Shown here: piece after piece, positions 32,800 through 41,536 of the stretch
How positions within the stretch are numbered: position 1 is the stretch's first letter
Layout: each line of letters starts with the position of its first letter
Assembly: GCA_027624035.1 (NCBI GenBank)
Contig: JAQBUI010000034.1
Coordinates: 1-43,420 of the forward strand
Length of the DNA stretch: 43,420 nt
Direction: 5' to 3'
Source: Pseudomonadota bacterium
Lineage (GTDB): Bacteria > Pseudomonadota > Gammaproteobacteria > Pseudomonadales > Azotimanducaceae
Translations under genes and position numbers: made by a program
Notes under the pieces: generated by a model
What the model was told of the DNA's origin: nothing
Databases searched by the model: none
The model's input: the letters and a program-made list of their open reading frames with translations, nothing else

Positions 32800-34188
32800 T
32801 TAGCGCTTGTCACCCGGCGATGTGCCGGTCAGCGTCAAGGGGTCCATGAGGCCGACCAGAACGTCCCGGTCGAGCCCCGTTTCTTCTTCCGCCACGTCCA
32901 GAATGTCGCGGCCCTCGTCATAGGCTTTGCGTACGATTTTCGCACCCTTCTCATAGCCAATCTCGCGGTTCAACGCCGTCACCAGTATCGGATTGCGCTG
33001 GAGCGCATACTGTAGCCGTTCGGAATTGACTGTGAAGCGGGTGATGACACTTGCCAGTTGTCTGGCACTGCCCGCCATCAGGCCGATGCTTTCCAGCAGA
33101 TTATAGGCGATCAGCGGCAGCATCACGTTGAGCTGAAAATTGCCCGACTGTCCAGCGATGGTAATCGCAACATGGTGACCCATCACTTGCGCACACGCCA
33201 TCGCAATGGCCTCGGGCAGCACCGGATTGATCTTTCCCGGCATGATGCTGGACCCTGGCTGAAGAGGCTGAAGTTGAATCTCTCCCAGCCCGGCGAGTGG
33301 CCCACTGTTCATCCAGCGAAGATCATTGGCAATCTTCATCAGGCTGACCGCGATCGTATTCAGATGGCCGCTCATTTCAACTGCAGAATCCTGGGACGCA
33401 ATGCCCTCGAACAGATTCGCCAGTGGTCGAAACGAAAAACCCGTCAATTGGCCCAGATGGCCAACCGCTGAAGCGCCAAAACCCTCCGGCGCGTTCAGCC
33501 CCGTGCCGATTGCGGTACTGCCAAGCGGCAACTCAGCCAACCGTGTCAGCCCTTCTCGTACCCGGGCGAGGTTGAAATCGATCTGTGCCTGCCAGGCCGA
33601 AAGCTCCTGACCCAGAGTCAGGGGCACTGCATCCATCAGATGGGTTCTGCCGGTCTTGACCTCTTTTGCCAGATTCCGGGACCGCCCGGCAAGGGCACGC
33701 GACAGTCCGGACAGTTCGGGCAGCAGCTCACGATCAATCTCAAGGCAGGCACTGACCTTGATTGCCGAAGGGATGACGTCATTGGAGCTCTGGGACATGT
33801 TGACGTGATCATTAGGATGGACACTCGATCCGGCAATGTTCGAGGCCAGAGATGCGATCACCTCATTGGCATTCATGTTGGTACTGGTCCCGGAGCCAGT
33901 CTGGAATACGCTCACCGGGAACTCCCGCTCGTGTACCCCTTGTGATACCTCGAGGGCTGCCTGGCTGATCGCATTGGCGATTCCTGCATCAAGGCTGCCA
34001 AGGTCACCGTTGGTTCGCGCGCAGGCACATTTGATCAGCCCCAGGGCCCTGATAAAGGGGGCAGGCATCGGTATACGGTTCAAGTCGAAGTGATTCATCG
34101 CCCGCTGGGTCTGGGCCCCATAGAGAGCATCACGGGGAACCTCGATGGAACCCATACTGTCACGCTCTGTCCTCGAACCGTCCGTCAT
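32800..34188 (-). CDS. fumC: Class II fumarate hydratase
   Basis: A 462-residue, iron-independent fumarase converting fumarate to malate. The family signature [11 protein letters not shown] is present, with [30 protein letters not shown] and [18 protein letters not shown] forming the rest of the shared active sites of the tetramer. The frame stays open 96 codons further upstream, but that part is not protein-like; [18 protein letters not shown] is the normal start. It precedes acnA by 20 bp. Being iron-free and oxygen-stable, FumC is often used under oxidative or iron-limited conditions, though no Fur box was recognised. Confidence 0.97.
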   Translation of the reverse strand: MTDGSRTERDSMGSIEVPRDALYGAQTQRAMNHFDLNRIPMPAPFIRALGLIKCACARTNGDLGSLDAGIANAISQAALEVSQGVHEREFPVSVFQTGSGTSTNMNANEVIASLASNIAGSSVHPNDHVNMSQSSNDVIPSAIKVSACLEIDRELLPELSGLSRALAGRSRNLAKEVKTGRTHLMDAVPLTLGQELSAWQAQIDFNLARVREGLTRLAELPLGSTAIGTGLNAPEGFGASAVGHLGQLTGFSFRPLANLFEGIASQDSAVEMSGHLNTIAVSLMKIANDLRWMNSGPLAGLGEIQLQPLQPGSSIMPGKINPVLPEAIAMACAQVMGHHVAITIAGQSGNFQLNVMLPLIAYNLLESIGLMAGSARQLASVITRFTVNSERLQYALQRNPILVTALNREIGYEKGAKIVRKAYDEGRDILDVAEEETGLDRDVLVGLMDPLTLTGTSPGDKR

Positions 34189-34565
34189 ATACGGCCCACC
34201 ATTGCAATGTGACTGTTCATGGAGACATGATCCTGTAAACCAACAATGCTGAAACCAACGCTGGAAACGAACGCCCAGCTGCAGCAATAGGTTCTGTTTA
34301 ACGAATATAACCCCGGACCACGCCGGTGATCCAGAGCTGGCATGGCTGCCCAGGGGTGACTCAGCCGCTTGATAAGGCATCCGGGCGTTCAGGGTCCAGG
34401 GTCCGGCACCTTGCTGGCCTCGTTGCTGCTGATCTTCCCGGTTGCTTTGCCCAGCAGAAATATCAGGAACCGGCAATCATTCCGAATGTTCCCTCGTAAT
34501 AGGCAGAGAGCTGGTCTACCTGCTTCCAGGGGTAGACAGACAACAGGCCGGCCCCGGCGATCTGA
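34189..34565. other. Intergenic region upstream of fumC
   Basis: These 377 bp should contain the fumC promoter and the 3' end of the unit at 34566-35625. On the minus strand a TATATT hexamer lies at 34309-34304, about 115 bp before the ATG, without a convincing -35. The frame of fumC is open through most of it, but the product is not protein-like. No RNA gene was recognised. Confidence 0.4.
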
Positions 34566-35084
34566 TCACGGCTGACTGGTGGGCTCACTCAGGGTGGTTT
34601 CGTTTGCAGTTGATGGCGGGTCTGACACCCACCAGTCCAGCGTCCTCACATTGCAGGCCGCAACACCGCGCAACTCGGTCGCGAAGTTGAAATCACGCCG
34701 TTCTCCAGGATGAATGGGGTCATCAATGGTGGCCACGTGAACCAGACTGGTGTCCATGACGTCGCGGTCCTGGTCCTTCCAGATCACCTGCAGGGTAATC
34801 CGAGACAACGACAGTGTGCCACGATTCTCCACGTGCCCCAGAATCTGGGTTCGCTTACCCACCCGACGACACTCGGAAGCCGTCGCGCGCAGTGCGGTTC
34901 GGTCCCGATTGGGCGCCGCCTTCGCGGGTTCCTGAACCGGCGCCACGACAGGCGTCAGGTAATGATGGCGATACAGCAGCAGGCCCATGGACAGGACCAG
35001 AACAACACCGATTACGGACCAGAGCCAGCGGTCACTCAAGTCCGGGAACCATCGCACCAGGGCTTCGGCCGGCTTCGCCGCCAC
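34566..35084 (-). CDS. Single-pass membrane protein with FxLYD-like domain
   Basis: A 172-residue protein. One membrane helix (WLWSVIGVVLVLSMGLLLY, about 20-38) leads into a periplasmic beta-sandwich: GHVENRGTLSLSRITLQVIWKDQDRDVMDT...PIHPGERRDFNF, the pattern of FxLYD domains (non-catalytic, found in exported and anchored proteins). Two Cys (SECRR, AACNV) may pair. Its ATG lies 53 bp inside the end of the upstream gene, so expression is probably coupled. Function unknown. Confidence 0.75.
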   Translation of the reverse strand: MAAKPAEALVRWFPDLSDRWLWSVIGVVLVLSMGLLLYRHHYLTPVVAPVQEPAKAAPNRDRTALRATASECRRVGKRTQILGHVENRGTLSLSRITLQVIWKDQDRDVMDTSLVHVATIDDPIHPGERRDFNFATELRGVAACNVRTLDWWVSDPPSTANETTLSEPTSQP

Positions 35085-35625
35085 ACAGGCACGCGGTCTC
35101 CGGCGATGTATGAACGCTCACCCGGACCAGGTCCTGATCGGCCCCGATCTCATACAAATCGGCGACGGTGATGGTGTCCGTTGACGTGTTCTGCCAGTGT
35201 TCCGTGATGTCCTGATCGATGATCCTGTTGCTCCTATCCCGGGTTCTGATTCGCAGATTGAATTGCCCATGGCTCGGGGCACAGGTCACACCCTCGACCG
35301 AGCTCTCAATATCCACCCACTCGCCAAGCTGCACGTAGGAAATGGCTATCCGGGATTGACAGACACTGGCCGGCATTGCGGCCGGGACCGTACGCAGGCC
35401 GGGTGTGCCCTCGATCTGAAGGTTCTGCAACTTGCCCTCACGGCTTTCACCAAATTCGACCGACGACGAGGATGCGCCATCCACGGAATGGGACTGTTTG
35501 GAGAAGCCACCGCGCTCGAATTTCTCTGCCGGGGCGTCTTCGGCTGCAGGCAGGGGCCCGGCGAGCGCTGCCAGCGCCATCACCAGTAGACCTCTGGTCA
35601 CGCGCCTGACTGGTCTGGGTTTCAC
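35032..35625 (-). CDS. Exported protein of unknown function
   Basis: A 197-residue protein with a cleavable signal peptide (RGLLVMALAALAGPLPAAE, ending near residue 28). The next 45 residues are Ser/Glu-rich and low in complexity. The rest looks beta-rich (SRIAISYVQLGEWVDIESSVEG, GQFNLRIRTRDRSNRIIDQDITEHW). Cysteines at SVCQS, VTCAP and ACLCGG may form disulphides. I do not recognise the family. It is translationally overlapped with the FxLYD-like membrane protein, and the two probably work together in the periplasm. Confidence 0.72.
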   Translation of the reverse strand: MKPRPVRRVTRGLLVMALAALAGPLPAAEDAPAEKFERGGFSKQSHSVDGASSSSVEFGESREGKLQNLQIEGTPGLRTVPAAMPASVCQSRIAISYVQLGEWVDIESSVEGVTCAPSHGQFNLRIRTRDRSNRIIDQDITEHWQNTSTDTITVADLYEIGADQDLVRVSVHTSPETACLCGGEAGRSPGAMVPGLE

Positions 35626-35745
35626 TGGTCCCGGTACTCCCTGAAGTCGGCAAAGCTATCATGAAAATTAGCATGATTCCGGCCGACTGTCCGGCCACTG
35701 CAGGCAATCGCTGGCATTATCCGACAGATCGGGTACCTTGGACGG

Positions 35746-36147
35746 ATGAATCCAACAAATGTCCTGCTGCTGATCGTCGCCTGTATCTGTGTGTTGCCCT
35801 GTCAGGCGCAGCCCGAAGCCCTCAACCCTGACGAAGAGATTCTCTGCGGCGTGTTCTACCGGGTGATGGCAGGGGCGCTGATGAGTCAGGACCGCGCACG
35901 AGGGAGTGATCGCTCAGCACTGATTGAGATCTATCAGCAACGGATGTACCAACGGATGGCGAACGCAAAGGCGGCGCTGGCTGCCGAAGCGCCCGGCGAA
36001 GAGGATGGCCCGGATTATTTCGACGAGCAATGGCGCGTGGTCTACGGTGAGATGATCGGCGCCATCGAGCGCAACTATTCGCGCCTGTACATCCTTCGTA
36101 ACCGCTATGGTGAACGTTGCTCGTTGGGCTTGTCACTGGACGAGTGA
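35746..36147 (+). CDS. Exported protein of unknown function
   Basis: A 133-residue protein with a signal peptide (VLLLIVACICVLPCQAQ, cut near residue 21). The mature part is all-alpha (DEEILCGVFYRVMAGALMSQ, RSALIEIYQQRMYQRMANAKAAL, EQWRVVYGEMIGAIERNYSRLYILRNRYGERC) with two Cys that could form a disulphide. No known motif. Divergent from the gene pair at 34566-35625 with 120 bp between. Confidence 0.75.
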   Translation: MNPTNVLLLIVACICVLPCQAQPEALNPDEEILCGVFYRVMAGALMSQDRARGSDRSALIEIYQQRMYQRMANAKAALAAEAPGEEDGPDYFDEQWRVVYGEMIGAIERNYSRLYILRNRYGERCSLGLSLDE

Positions 36148-36333
36148 AACGGTCAATGGCCTGGCCGGCCTGTCGGATCATGATCGAGTCGCGACATTGG
36201 TTGCTGGCACCCGGCTTGGGCTCCCTTTCAGTACACCAAACGAGGTTCGCGGTTCCCGGTGGACCGACTTGTCACAACAGCATCGTCTCGACTTATACTG
36301 ATGCCTCAAGCCCATCGCCACGAGTGCCGTTCT

Positions 36334-37173
36334 ATGGCCCAGCAATCCTTTGAAGTCCCGTTGTATGAAGGCTCACCCCCCGGGTCGGAACACTGGACTC
36401 ACGACGAATCCTGGGGCGACATCTTCTGGTCGAGCGTGCCGGTACTGCGCAATGTGAGCAAACCGACCTTGACGGTTCATCTGCCGGAGCCAGCGAAGGC
36501 CAGCGGGGCCGGTGTCATTCTTGCCCCGGGAGGTGGCTGGCACTTTCTGGCATTCCAGCAGGAGGGCACCGACGTCGCCAACTGGCTGAATGAGCGCGGC
36601 ATCGCAGCCTTTGTGCTCAAGTACCGGCTGATTCACACCGGCGACGATTACAACAGTGAAATGCATCACAACAAGGTCGACCCGCAACAGCGTGCCGCCC
36701 GGATGCAGGAGTTGAAGCCACTGATTCTGAGTGATGGTCAGCAGGCGCTGCGGCTGGTGCGCCAACACGCCACGCAATGGGGCATCGACCCTCTGCGAGT
36801 CGGCATGATGGGTTACTCCGCCGGTGGTAACGTCGCGCTGAATGTTGCCTTACAGCATGACGAGACGAGCCGACCCGCTTTTGTGGCGGGCATTTATACA
36901 GCGGGCCCAGACGATGTTCCGATCCCGTCCGACGCGCCCCCGTTGCTGCTGCTGTGCACCGCGGACGATGCCATGGCATCCGGCAACAGCATCCGGCTCT
37001 ATCAGCAATGGCGGGAGGCGGGCGTTGCGGTGGAACTTCATATCTATGAAAAGGGGGGGCATGGATTCTGCCTGCGCAGGAATAACCTGCCGGTAGATGA
37101 CTGGATCGAGCGGTTCCATGACTGGTTGCTGGCAGGCGGCTTTGTGACGGCAACTGCAGAGGGACGGGAGTAG
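36334..37173 (+). CDS. Alpha/beta-hydrolase, acetyl-esterase type
   Basis: A 279-residue cytoplasmic hydrolase. The oxyanion loop is LAPGGGWHF (64-71). The nucleophile is Ser162 in GYSAGGN, the acid is in LLCTADDAMA, and the base is the His in KGGHGFCLR, so the triad is complete. The pattern fits BD-FAE/xylan-acetyl-esterase-like enzymes, but no signal peptide is present, so intracellular small esters are more likely substrates than polymer. The ATG at 36334 is the best start; 36301 and 36259 lie in less protein-like upstream sequence. A stable hairpin lies between it and the following dioxygenase gene. Confidence 0.88.
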   Translation: MAQQSFEVPLYEGSPPGSEHWTHDESWGDIFWSSVPVLRNVSKPTLTVHLPEPAKASGAGVILAPGGGWHFLAFQQEGTDVANWLNERGIAAFVLKYRLIHTGDDYNSEMHHNKVDPQQRAARMQELKPLILSDGQQALRLVRQHATQWGIDPLRVGMMGYSAGGNVALNVALQHDETSRPAFVAGIYTAGPDDVPIPSDAPPLLLLCTADDAMASGNSIRLYQQWREAGVAVELHIYEKGGHGFCLRRNNLPVDDWIERFHDWLLAGGFVTATAEGRE

Positions 37174-37197
37174 ACCATGGATGGGATTCATGACCTC

Positions 37198-37244
37198 GGA
37201 GGCAGGCAACGTCTGGCAGGGCAGACGCGAACAGACGTGCCTCC
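37198..37244. promoter_or_regulatory. Long imperfect hairpin between esterase and dioxygenase
   Basis: GGAGGC (37198-37203) and ACGTCTG (37209-37215) pair with CAGACGT (37232-37238) and GCCTCC (37239-37244), a 13-bp stem with a 5-nt bulge on one side. No U-tract follows, so it is not a classical terminator. It could be an operator or a leader structure for the dioxygenase mRNA, whose ATG is 112 bp further. Confidence 0.5.
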
Positions 37245-37356
37245 CTCGCACGGTGGTGGGAAGCCAGCGAGTCTGGATTGAAGACACGACCACTCGGTCA
37301 CGATCACTGAAACTGGTGATATCGGGACCGATTGACCTTGATTGGAAGGGCATACG

Positions 37357-38433
37357 ATGACCAGTGCAACCTTCAACGAAAATTTCAGCCGGGCCGCGGC
37401 GGCGTGCCGGGAACTGACGGTTGATGAGGCCCGGCACTTCGTGGACCATGGTTTCGTTGCGATATCCGCTGCCTTCCCGGGGCAAATCGCCGCCAGCATC
37501 TGCGATCATGCCTGGCAGGATCTGTACTCAAAACATCAGATCATGCGGGATGACCCTGGCACCTGGATTGACCAGCCCAGACCCGATTTGCCCATCAATG
37601 GTTATATCAGAACGGCTGGCAGCGGCCGCCGCTATCGTCTGAAAGACGTGGCGCCGCGAGCCTGGCAGACCCAGATCGACCTGGTGGGAGGACCCCATCG
37701 GCTGCCAGACAACGGAGCGTCCATGTCATGGGGCGATGAGGCCATCGCGAATCTGGGGCCGGACCCTCGCTGGAAACCACCGGTGCCGCGGCAGCATGGC
37801 TGGCACAAGGATGGCTGGCACTTCCGTCATTTTCTGGGTTCTCCGGAGCAGGGACTGCTGACGGTTCCGATCTTCACGGACATTCTGCCAAAAAGCGGCG
37901 GCACTGTGATCGCCACGGATTCCATCGCACCGGTGGCAAGGTTGCTGGCCGGACATCCAGAGGGGCTGCATGCAGATTCCGTACAGGGAGCAGGCTATCT
38001 CATCCCTGGCCTGATCGAACAATGTTCGGAGTTTGTTGAACTCACGGGGAACGCCGGGGACATGGTGCTGTTGCATCCCTACATGCTGCATCGGCCCTGC
38101 GCGAATCCCTCAGGGCGTCCCAGGTTTATTGCCAACCATGCACTGGTATTGTCAGAGCCCATGCAGTTCAACCGGCCGGAGCGCGACTATTCACTGGTCG
38201 AACTGACGGTATTGAGGGCCCTCGGGTCAGACCACTTTGACTATCGTCCCACACGACCGATGCAAGCCCTGGCACCGGCGCCATTTCGAGACAGGGACGC
38301 GGTCGATACCCAGAAGGAACTGTTGAATCAGGAAATGCGGGAGATGGCGCGGGCCGGTATCGTCACACCCGAATGGGCCACGGAGGCGGGTTACCACAGC
38401 AACAGGGACGTGACGGAATCGCTGGTCGGATGA
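37357..38433 (+). CDS. Phytanoyl-CoA dioxygenase family protein
   Basis: A 358-residue Fe(II)/2-oxoglutarate oxygenase, distinct from the one at 6849. The iron triad is His150-x-Asp152 (WHKDGWHF) and distal His245 (HRPCANPSGRPRF), whose arginines probably hold 2-oxoglutarate. DEARHFVDHGFVAISAAF is the PhyH N-terminal motif. The ATG at 37357 has GGAAGGG upstream. The last 60 residues are an extra helical tail. Its TGA overlaps the ATG of the DUF6544 gene (ATGA). The substrate is unknown. Confidence 0.9.
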   Translation: MTSATFNENFSRAAAACRELTVDEARHFVDHGFVAISAAFPGQIAASICDHAWQDLYSKHQIMRDDPGTWIDQPRPDLPINGYIRTAGSGRRYRLKDVAPRAWQTQIDLVGGPHRLPDNGASMSWGDEAIANLGPDPRWKPPVPRQHGWHKDGWHFRHFLGSPEQGLLTVPIFTDILPKSGGTVIATDSIAPVARLLAGHPEGLHADSVQGAGYLIPGLIEQCSEFVELTGNAGDMVLLHPYMLHRPCANPSGRPRFIANHALVLSEPMQFNRPERDYSLVELTVLRALGSDHFDYRPTRPMQALAPAPFRDRDAVDTQKELLNQEMREMARAGIVTPEWATEAGYHSNRDVTESLVG

Positions 38434-39266
38434 GTCCATGGTTGATCATTGCCGTGAGTGTGCCTTGCGTTCTGGCGGCGCTCATCGGGTGGCGCGTCTT
38501 GGACCTTCGCCGGGATGCCCGGGCGTGGTCCTCGCTGCTGGACAGTTCAAGAGCGGACGAGACCCGGGTCTATTCATCGGATCTGGTCCGCCATCTGCCC
38601 CCGTCGGCGCGACGCTATTTCGAATTCACGATCGCGCCGGGCACGCCGCTTCGCACCGCTTCTGTGATCGAAATGACGGGCGAACTGGCGCTGGGAACGA
38701 AGCAATCACCCCGATATCAGTCGATGTCAGCAGGGCAGGTGCTGGCCATGCCCTACGGACTGGTCTGGAAACTCAAGGCGGGGATGCTGAGCGGCTCCGA
38801 TGGCTTTACTGCGGCGTTGTCATGGACCCGGTTCTGGATGATCCATCTGATTCCCGTGGTTCGGGTTGGCGCCAATCAGGATCATCGGGTCTCAGCCTTC
38901 GGCCGTGTGGTGGCAGAAGGGGTGTTCTGGGTGCCTGCCGGGCTGCTTCCTGGCCCCGGCGTTCGCTGGGAGGAGGTGGATGCCAATACGGCCCGTGCCA
39001 CGGTGACGCTGGGAGACCTGCAACAGTCCGTTGATGTCACTGTCGCCAGCGACGGCCGGCCAACCCAGGTCGTCATCCAGCGCTGGAGTAACGTCAACCC
39101 GGAAAAAGTGTTCCGCTGGCAGCCCTTTGGCGGCCGGCTGGCGGAATTTAAACGATTCTCCGGCTATCATCTGCCGACCCGGGTTGAGGGTGGCAATCAC
39201 TTTGGTACTGACCACTATTTTCCCTTCTACAAGGTCCAGGTCACCAGTATCACGTTTCCACAGTAG
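38430..39266 (+). CDS. DUF6544-like membrane-anchored protein
   Basis: A 278-residue protein with an N-terminal hydrophobic helix (WLIIAVSVPCVLAALIGW), then a beta-rich domain: HLPPSARRYFEFTIAPGTPLRTASVIEMTGEL, PRYQSMSAGQVLAMPYGLVWKL, and a closing FKRFSGYHLPTRVEGGNHFGTDHYFPFYKVQV. I read this as the DUF6544 family (function unknown; the fold recalls lipid-binding LolA-like sheets, but that is a guess). It is translationally coupled to the dioxygenase, so it may present or remove a lipophilic substrate. Confidence 0.78.
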   Translation: MSPWLIIAVSVPCVLAALIGWRVLDLRRDARAWSSLLDSSRADETRVYSSDLVRHLPPSARRYFEFTIAPGTPLRTASVIEMTGELALGTKQSPRYQSMSAGQVLAMPYGLVWKLKAGMLSGSDGFTAALSWTRFWMIHLIPVVRVGANQDHRVSAFGRVVAEGVFWVPAGLLPGPGVRWEEVDANTARATVTLGDLQQSVDVTVASDGRPTQVVIQRWSNVNPEKVFRWQPFGGRLAEFKRFSGYHLPTRVEGGNHFGTDHYFPFYKVQVTSITFPQ

Positions 39267-39416
39267 CCCGATTCGGACGAGAGGATGCAACGATCAACCT
39301 GTCTTGTGTGATATCCGTGAATGCAGCGCCTGTGGAACCGAGCCCTTAAGCGCTTCACAGGAATGGTCCCCGCATGGTTCAGCCGTGACCCATGTCTGCA
39401 GCGATGGCCGAAACCG

Positions 39417-39740
39417 TCAATGCTCCGGTGCCGCCGAACCGGTGTGCGTCACACTTGCCCCCAGGGCGGCATTGACCAGTTCCCTCGCGAGGTTATCGAT
39501 CTGCTCGGATGGCACACCCAGAATCCGTGCCCGGACCGCCAGCGCCATCGCGACGGCCTGCAATACATCACCATTTCCGACGCCACCGGCGGTGTTGATC
39601 TCCGTATCGACCGCGCCGAGTATCGCCGTCAGCAGGCGAGCGACCTGCGTTTTTGACATGGTGTCCGGATGCAATGGGAATGAGAGATCGAACCGATTAC
39701 CTGAAGACGTGCTGACGTGATATTCAAGATGATCGGCCAT
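39417..39740 (-). CDS. Small protein of unknown function
   Basis: A 107-residue cytoplasmic protein. A short N-terminal beta part (EYHVSTSSGNRFDLSFPL) is followed by three or four helices (KTQVARLLTAILGAVDTEI, VGNGDVLQAVAMALAVRARILG, SEQIDNLARELVNAAL). It has no motif I can name. It looks real: balanced composition and a credible fold pattern. It is divergent from the SDR gene at 39887. The 150 bp to its left hold nothing recognisable. Confidence 0.62.
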   Translation of the reverse strand: MADHLEYHVSTSSGNRFDLSFPLHPDTMSKTQVARLLTAILGAVDTEINTAGGVGNGDVLQAVAMALAVRARILGVPSEQIDNLARELVNAALGASVTHTGSAAPEH

Positions 39741-39886
39741 CGTTGCCCGTTGATGTCTGTGAATGCCTTGCTGATGTTACTGATCTCGCCTGTAAATGCA
39801 CTCCTGCCCACCAGCTGGTCAGTGGCGCAAACGTCAAAGAGGTCGGCTATGATGCTGGCGAGACCAACAGACACCGGGGTAACAGT

Positions 39887-40750
39887 TTGGAGACGTTAGA
39901 GCGAAAAGTTGCAGTCATTACCGGAGCGGCCAGTGGGATAGGGCTGGGCATGGCGGAGGCCTTCGCCAATCGTGGCATGCGGGTCGTCATGGCCGATGTG
40001 GAGGAAGACGTGTTGAACGCCGAGGCCGAGCGCCTCGCAAACGCGAACTTCGATGTCACGCCCTGCCAGACAGACGTGCGCTATTACGATGGCCTTGAAC
40101 ACCTGCTGGCAAAGGCCACCGACACCTACGGCAAGGTGCATGTGCTCTGCAACAACGCGGGTGTGGCCGGTGGCGGTATGGGTGGTGGGATCTGGGAGAC
40201 CACCTCACAGGACTGGGACTGGGTGCTTGGGGTGAACCTGCAGGGCGTGGTGAACGGCATCCGTACCTTCGTCCCGCACATGCTGGAGCACAAGGAACCC
40301 GGCCACATCGTCAATACATCATCCATTATGGGGCTGACGACTGGCGGCGGCTCCATCTACAGCGTCTCCAAGCACGCTGTGGCACGACTCTCAGAGGGGC
40401 TCTATCACGATCTGAAAAACCGTGGTGCAGACGTGGGCGTTACGCTGCTGTGCCCGGGTATGATCGCAACCAACATCCTTACCTCAGAGCGGAACCGGCC
40501 GAGCGACCTCAGCGCCAGCTCCGAGCCGGTAGAAAGGACCCGCGCGGAGATGATCAAACGAATGGATGCCTACTTCAAGGCCGAAGGGATGCCACCTCGC
40601 CAGGTGGGTGAACTGGTCTCCGATGCCATCCTGGAGTCCAGGTTCTATTTGCTCACCCATCCGGAGAATATGCAGGGCGTGAAGGCCCGTTTTGACGATA
40701 TCGTCAACCTGAGAGCCCCGTCACCCACTCAAGGGTGGTCTCCACAATAG
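39887..40750 (+). CDS. Short-chain dehydrogenase/reductase (SDR)
   Basis: A 287-residue classical SDR. TGAASGIG is at 12-19, Asp37 (MADVEE) suggests NAD(H), NNAG is at 89-92, and the catalytic Ser146, Tyr158, Lys162 (YSVSK) are present. An extended C-terminus (FYLLTHPENMQGVKARFDDIVN) matches the pattern of the SDR at 8083. The TTG at 39887 is chosen because METLERKVAVITG is the normal SDR N-terminus; the frame is open further upstream, but that part is not protein-like. Its stop directly abuts the convergent TetR gene (no gap), which suggests that the regulator may control it. Confidence 0.9.
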   Translation: METLERKVAVITGAASGIGLGMAEAFANRGMRVVMADVEEDVLNAEAERLANANFDVTPCQTDVRYYDGLEHLLAKATDTYGKVHVLCNNAGVAGGGMGGGIWETTSQDWDWVLGVNLQGVVNGIRTFVPHMLEHKEPGHIVNTSSIMGLTTGGGSIYSVSKHAVARLSEGLYHDLKNRGADVGVTLLCPGMIATNILTSERNRPSDLSASSEPVERTRAEMIKRMDAYFKAEGMPPRQVGELVSDAILESRFYLLTHPENMQGVKARFDDIVNLRAPSPTQGWSPQ

Positions 40751-41407
40751 TCAGGCGCAGGGCAAGTGGCTGGCTGGCCTGCTTGCAGTCTGCGGAATCA
40801 GACTGGATACGATCCGCTTGACCACATCGGCCGCCTCGTCCGCGCCCAGGCGCTGGTCGTTTCTAAGCTGATTCCACATATCGAAGCTGAGCACAGCTTC
40901 CAGGGCTTCAATGAGAGGACGGTCCTTCAGGATTTCACCGGGGAGGACTTCCAGCAGGCGCTCTCTTTCATCCCGAACGATCTGCCGGTGATGGGTCAAG
41001 AGGGTGGTGGACTGGAACCGCAGCACATCGGCGGCGACCCGGTAGGGCATCACGATCTCGTAGACCTTGACGCGCCGTTCCACCAGTTGTTGCAGATTGC
41101 CGCCCCAGTCCAGATTCTCCAGCGCTTCGTCGATGATGGGCGAGACTTTTTCACTGATGGCGACCGACATCTCTGCATACAGGCTCTCCATATCCTTGAA
41201 GCGGCGGAAAACTGTGCGCAGGCCTACATTGGCACGCTGGGCGACCTCGTCAGCAGTGGGTGCGATTCGACCCTCACGTACGAGTTCCAGCATCGCGTTC
41301 ACGATTTTTCTCTTGCTGTCCCGGCTGCGCATTCGGCGGCCGTCAGTATCATCCACCACAGGACTCCCCTGGCGCCATGACTGTGGAAGTGGCACTGTAC
41401 GTGCCAT
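40751..41407 (-). CDS. TetR-family transcriptional regulator
   Basis: A 218-residue repressor-type protein. The N-terminal helix-turn-helix (about 30-80) reads KRKIVNAMLELVREGRIAPTADEVAQRANVGLRTVFRRFKDMESLYAEM, and an all-helical ligand/dimer domain follows. A 25-residue basic tail precedes the HTH. The effector is unknown. It is tail-to-tail with the SDR, sharing the boundary exactly, so no terminator fits between them. The upstream 130 bp contain GGCACTGTACGTGCC near 41392, a possible operator. Confidence 0.9.
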   Translation of the reverse strand: MARTVPLPQSWRQGSPVVDDTDGRRMRSRDSKRKIVNAMLELVREGRIAPTADEVAQRANVGLRTVFRRFKDMESLYAEMSVAISEKVSPIIDEALENLDWGGNLQQLVERRVKVYEIVMPYRVAADVLRFQSTTLLTHHRQIVRDERERLLEVLPGEILKDRPLIEALEAVLSFDMWNQLRNDQRLGADEAADVVKRIVSSLIPQTASRPASHLPCA

Positions 41408-41536
41408 AAGAGAGTATGTACCGGTCCGGGCCGGATGTCTAATGGTGGTCCGACCAACGCCCTGACGAATGGCGATGGGTGTTTCAGGCAGGAATGCTGC
41501 CTGGCTGACCCCGGCTGTTGTGCCAGTTTCCGGGCG

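Noticed and set aside
34189..34476. 96-codon upstream extension of fumC
   Set aside because: Fumarase homology begins only after [14 protein letters not shown]; the extension is not protein-like and has no ribosome-binding sequence.
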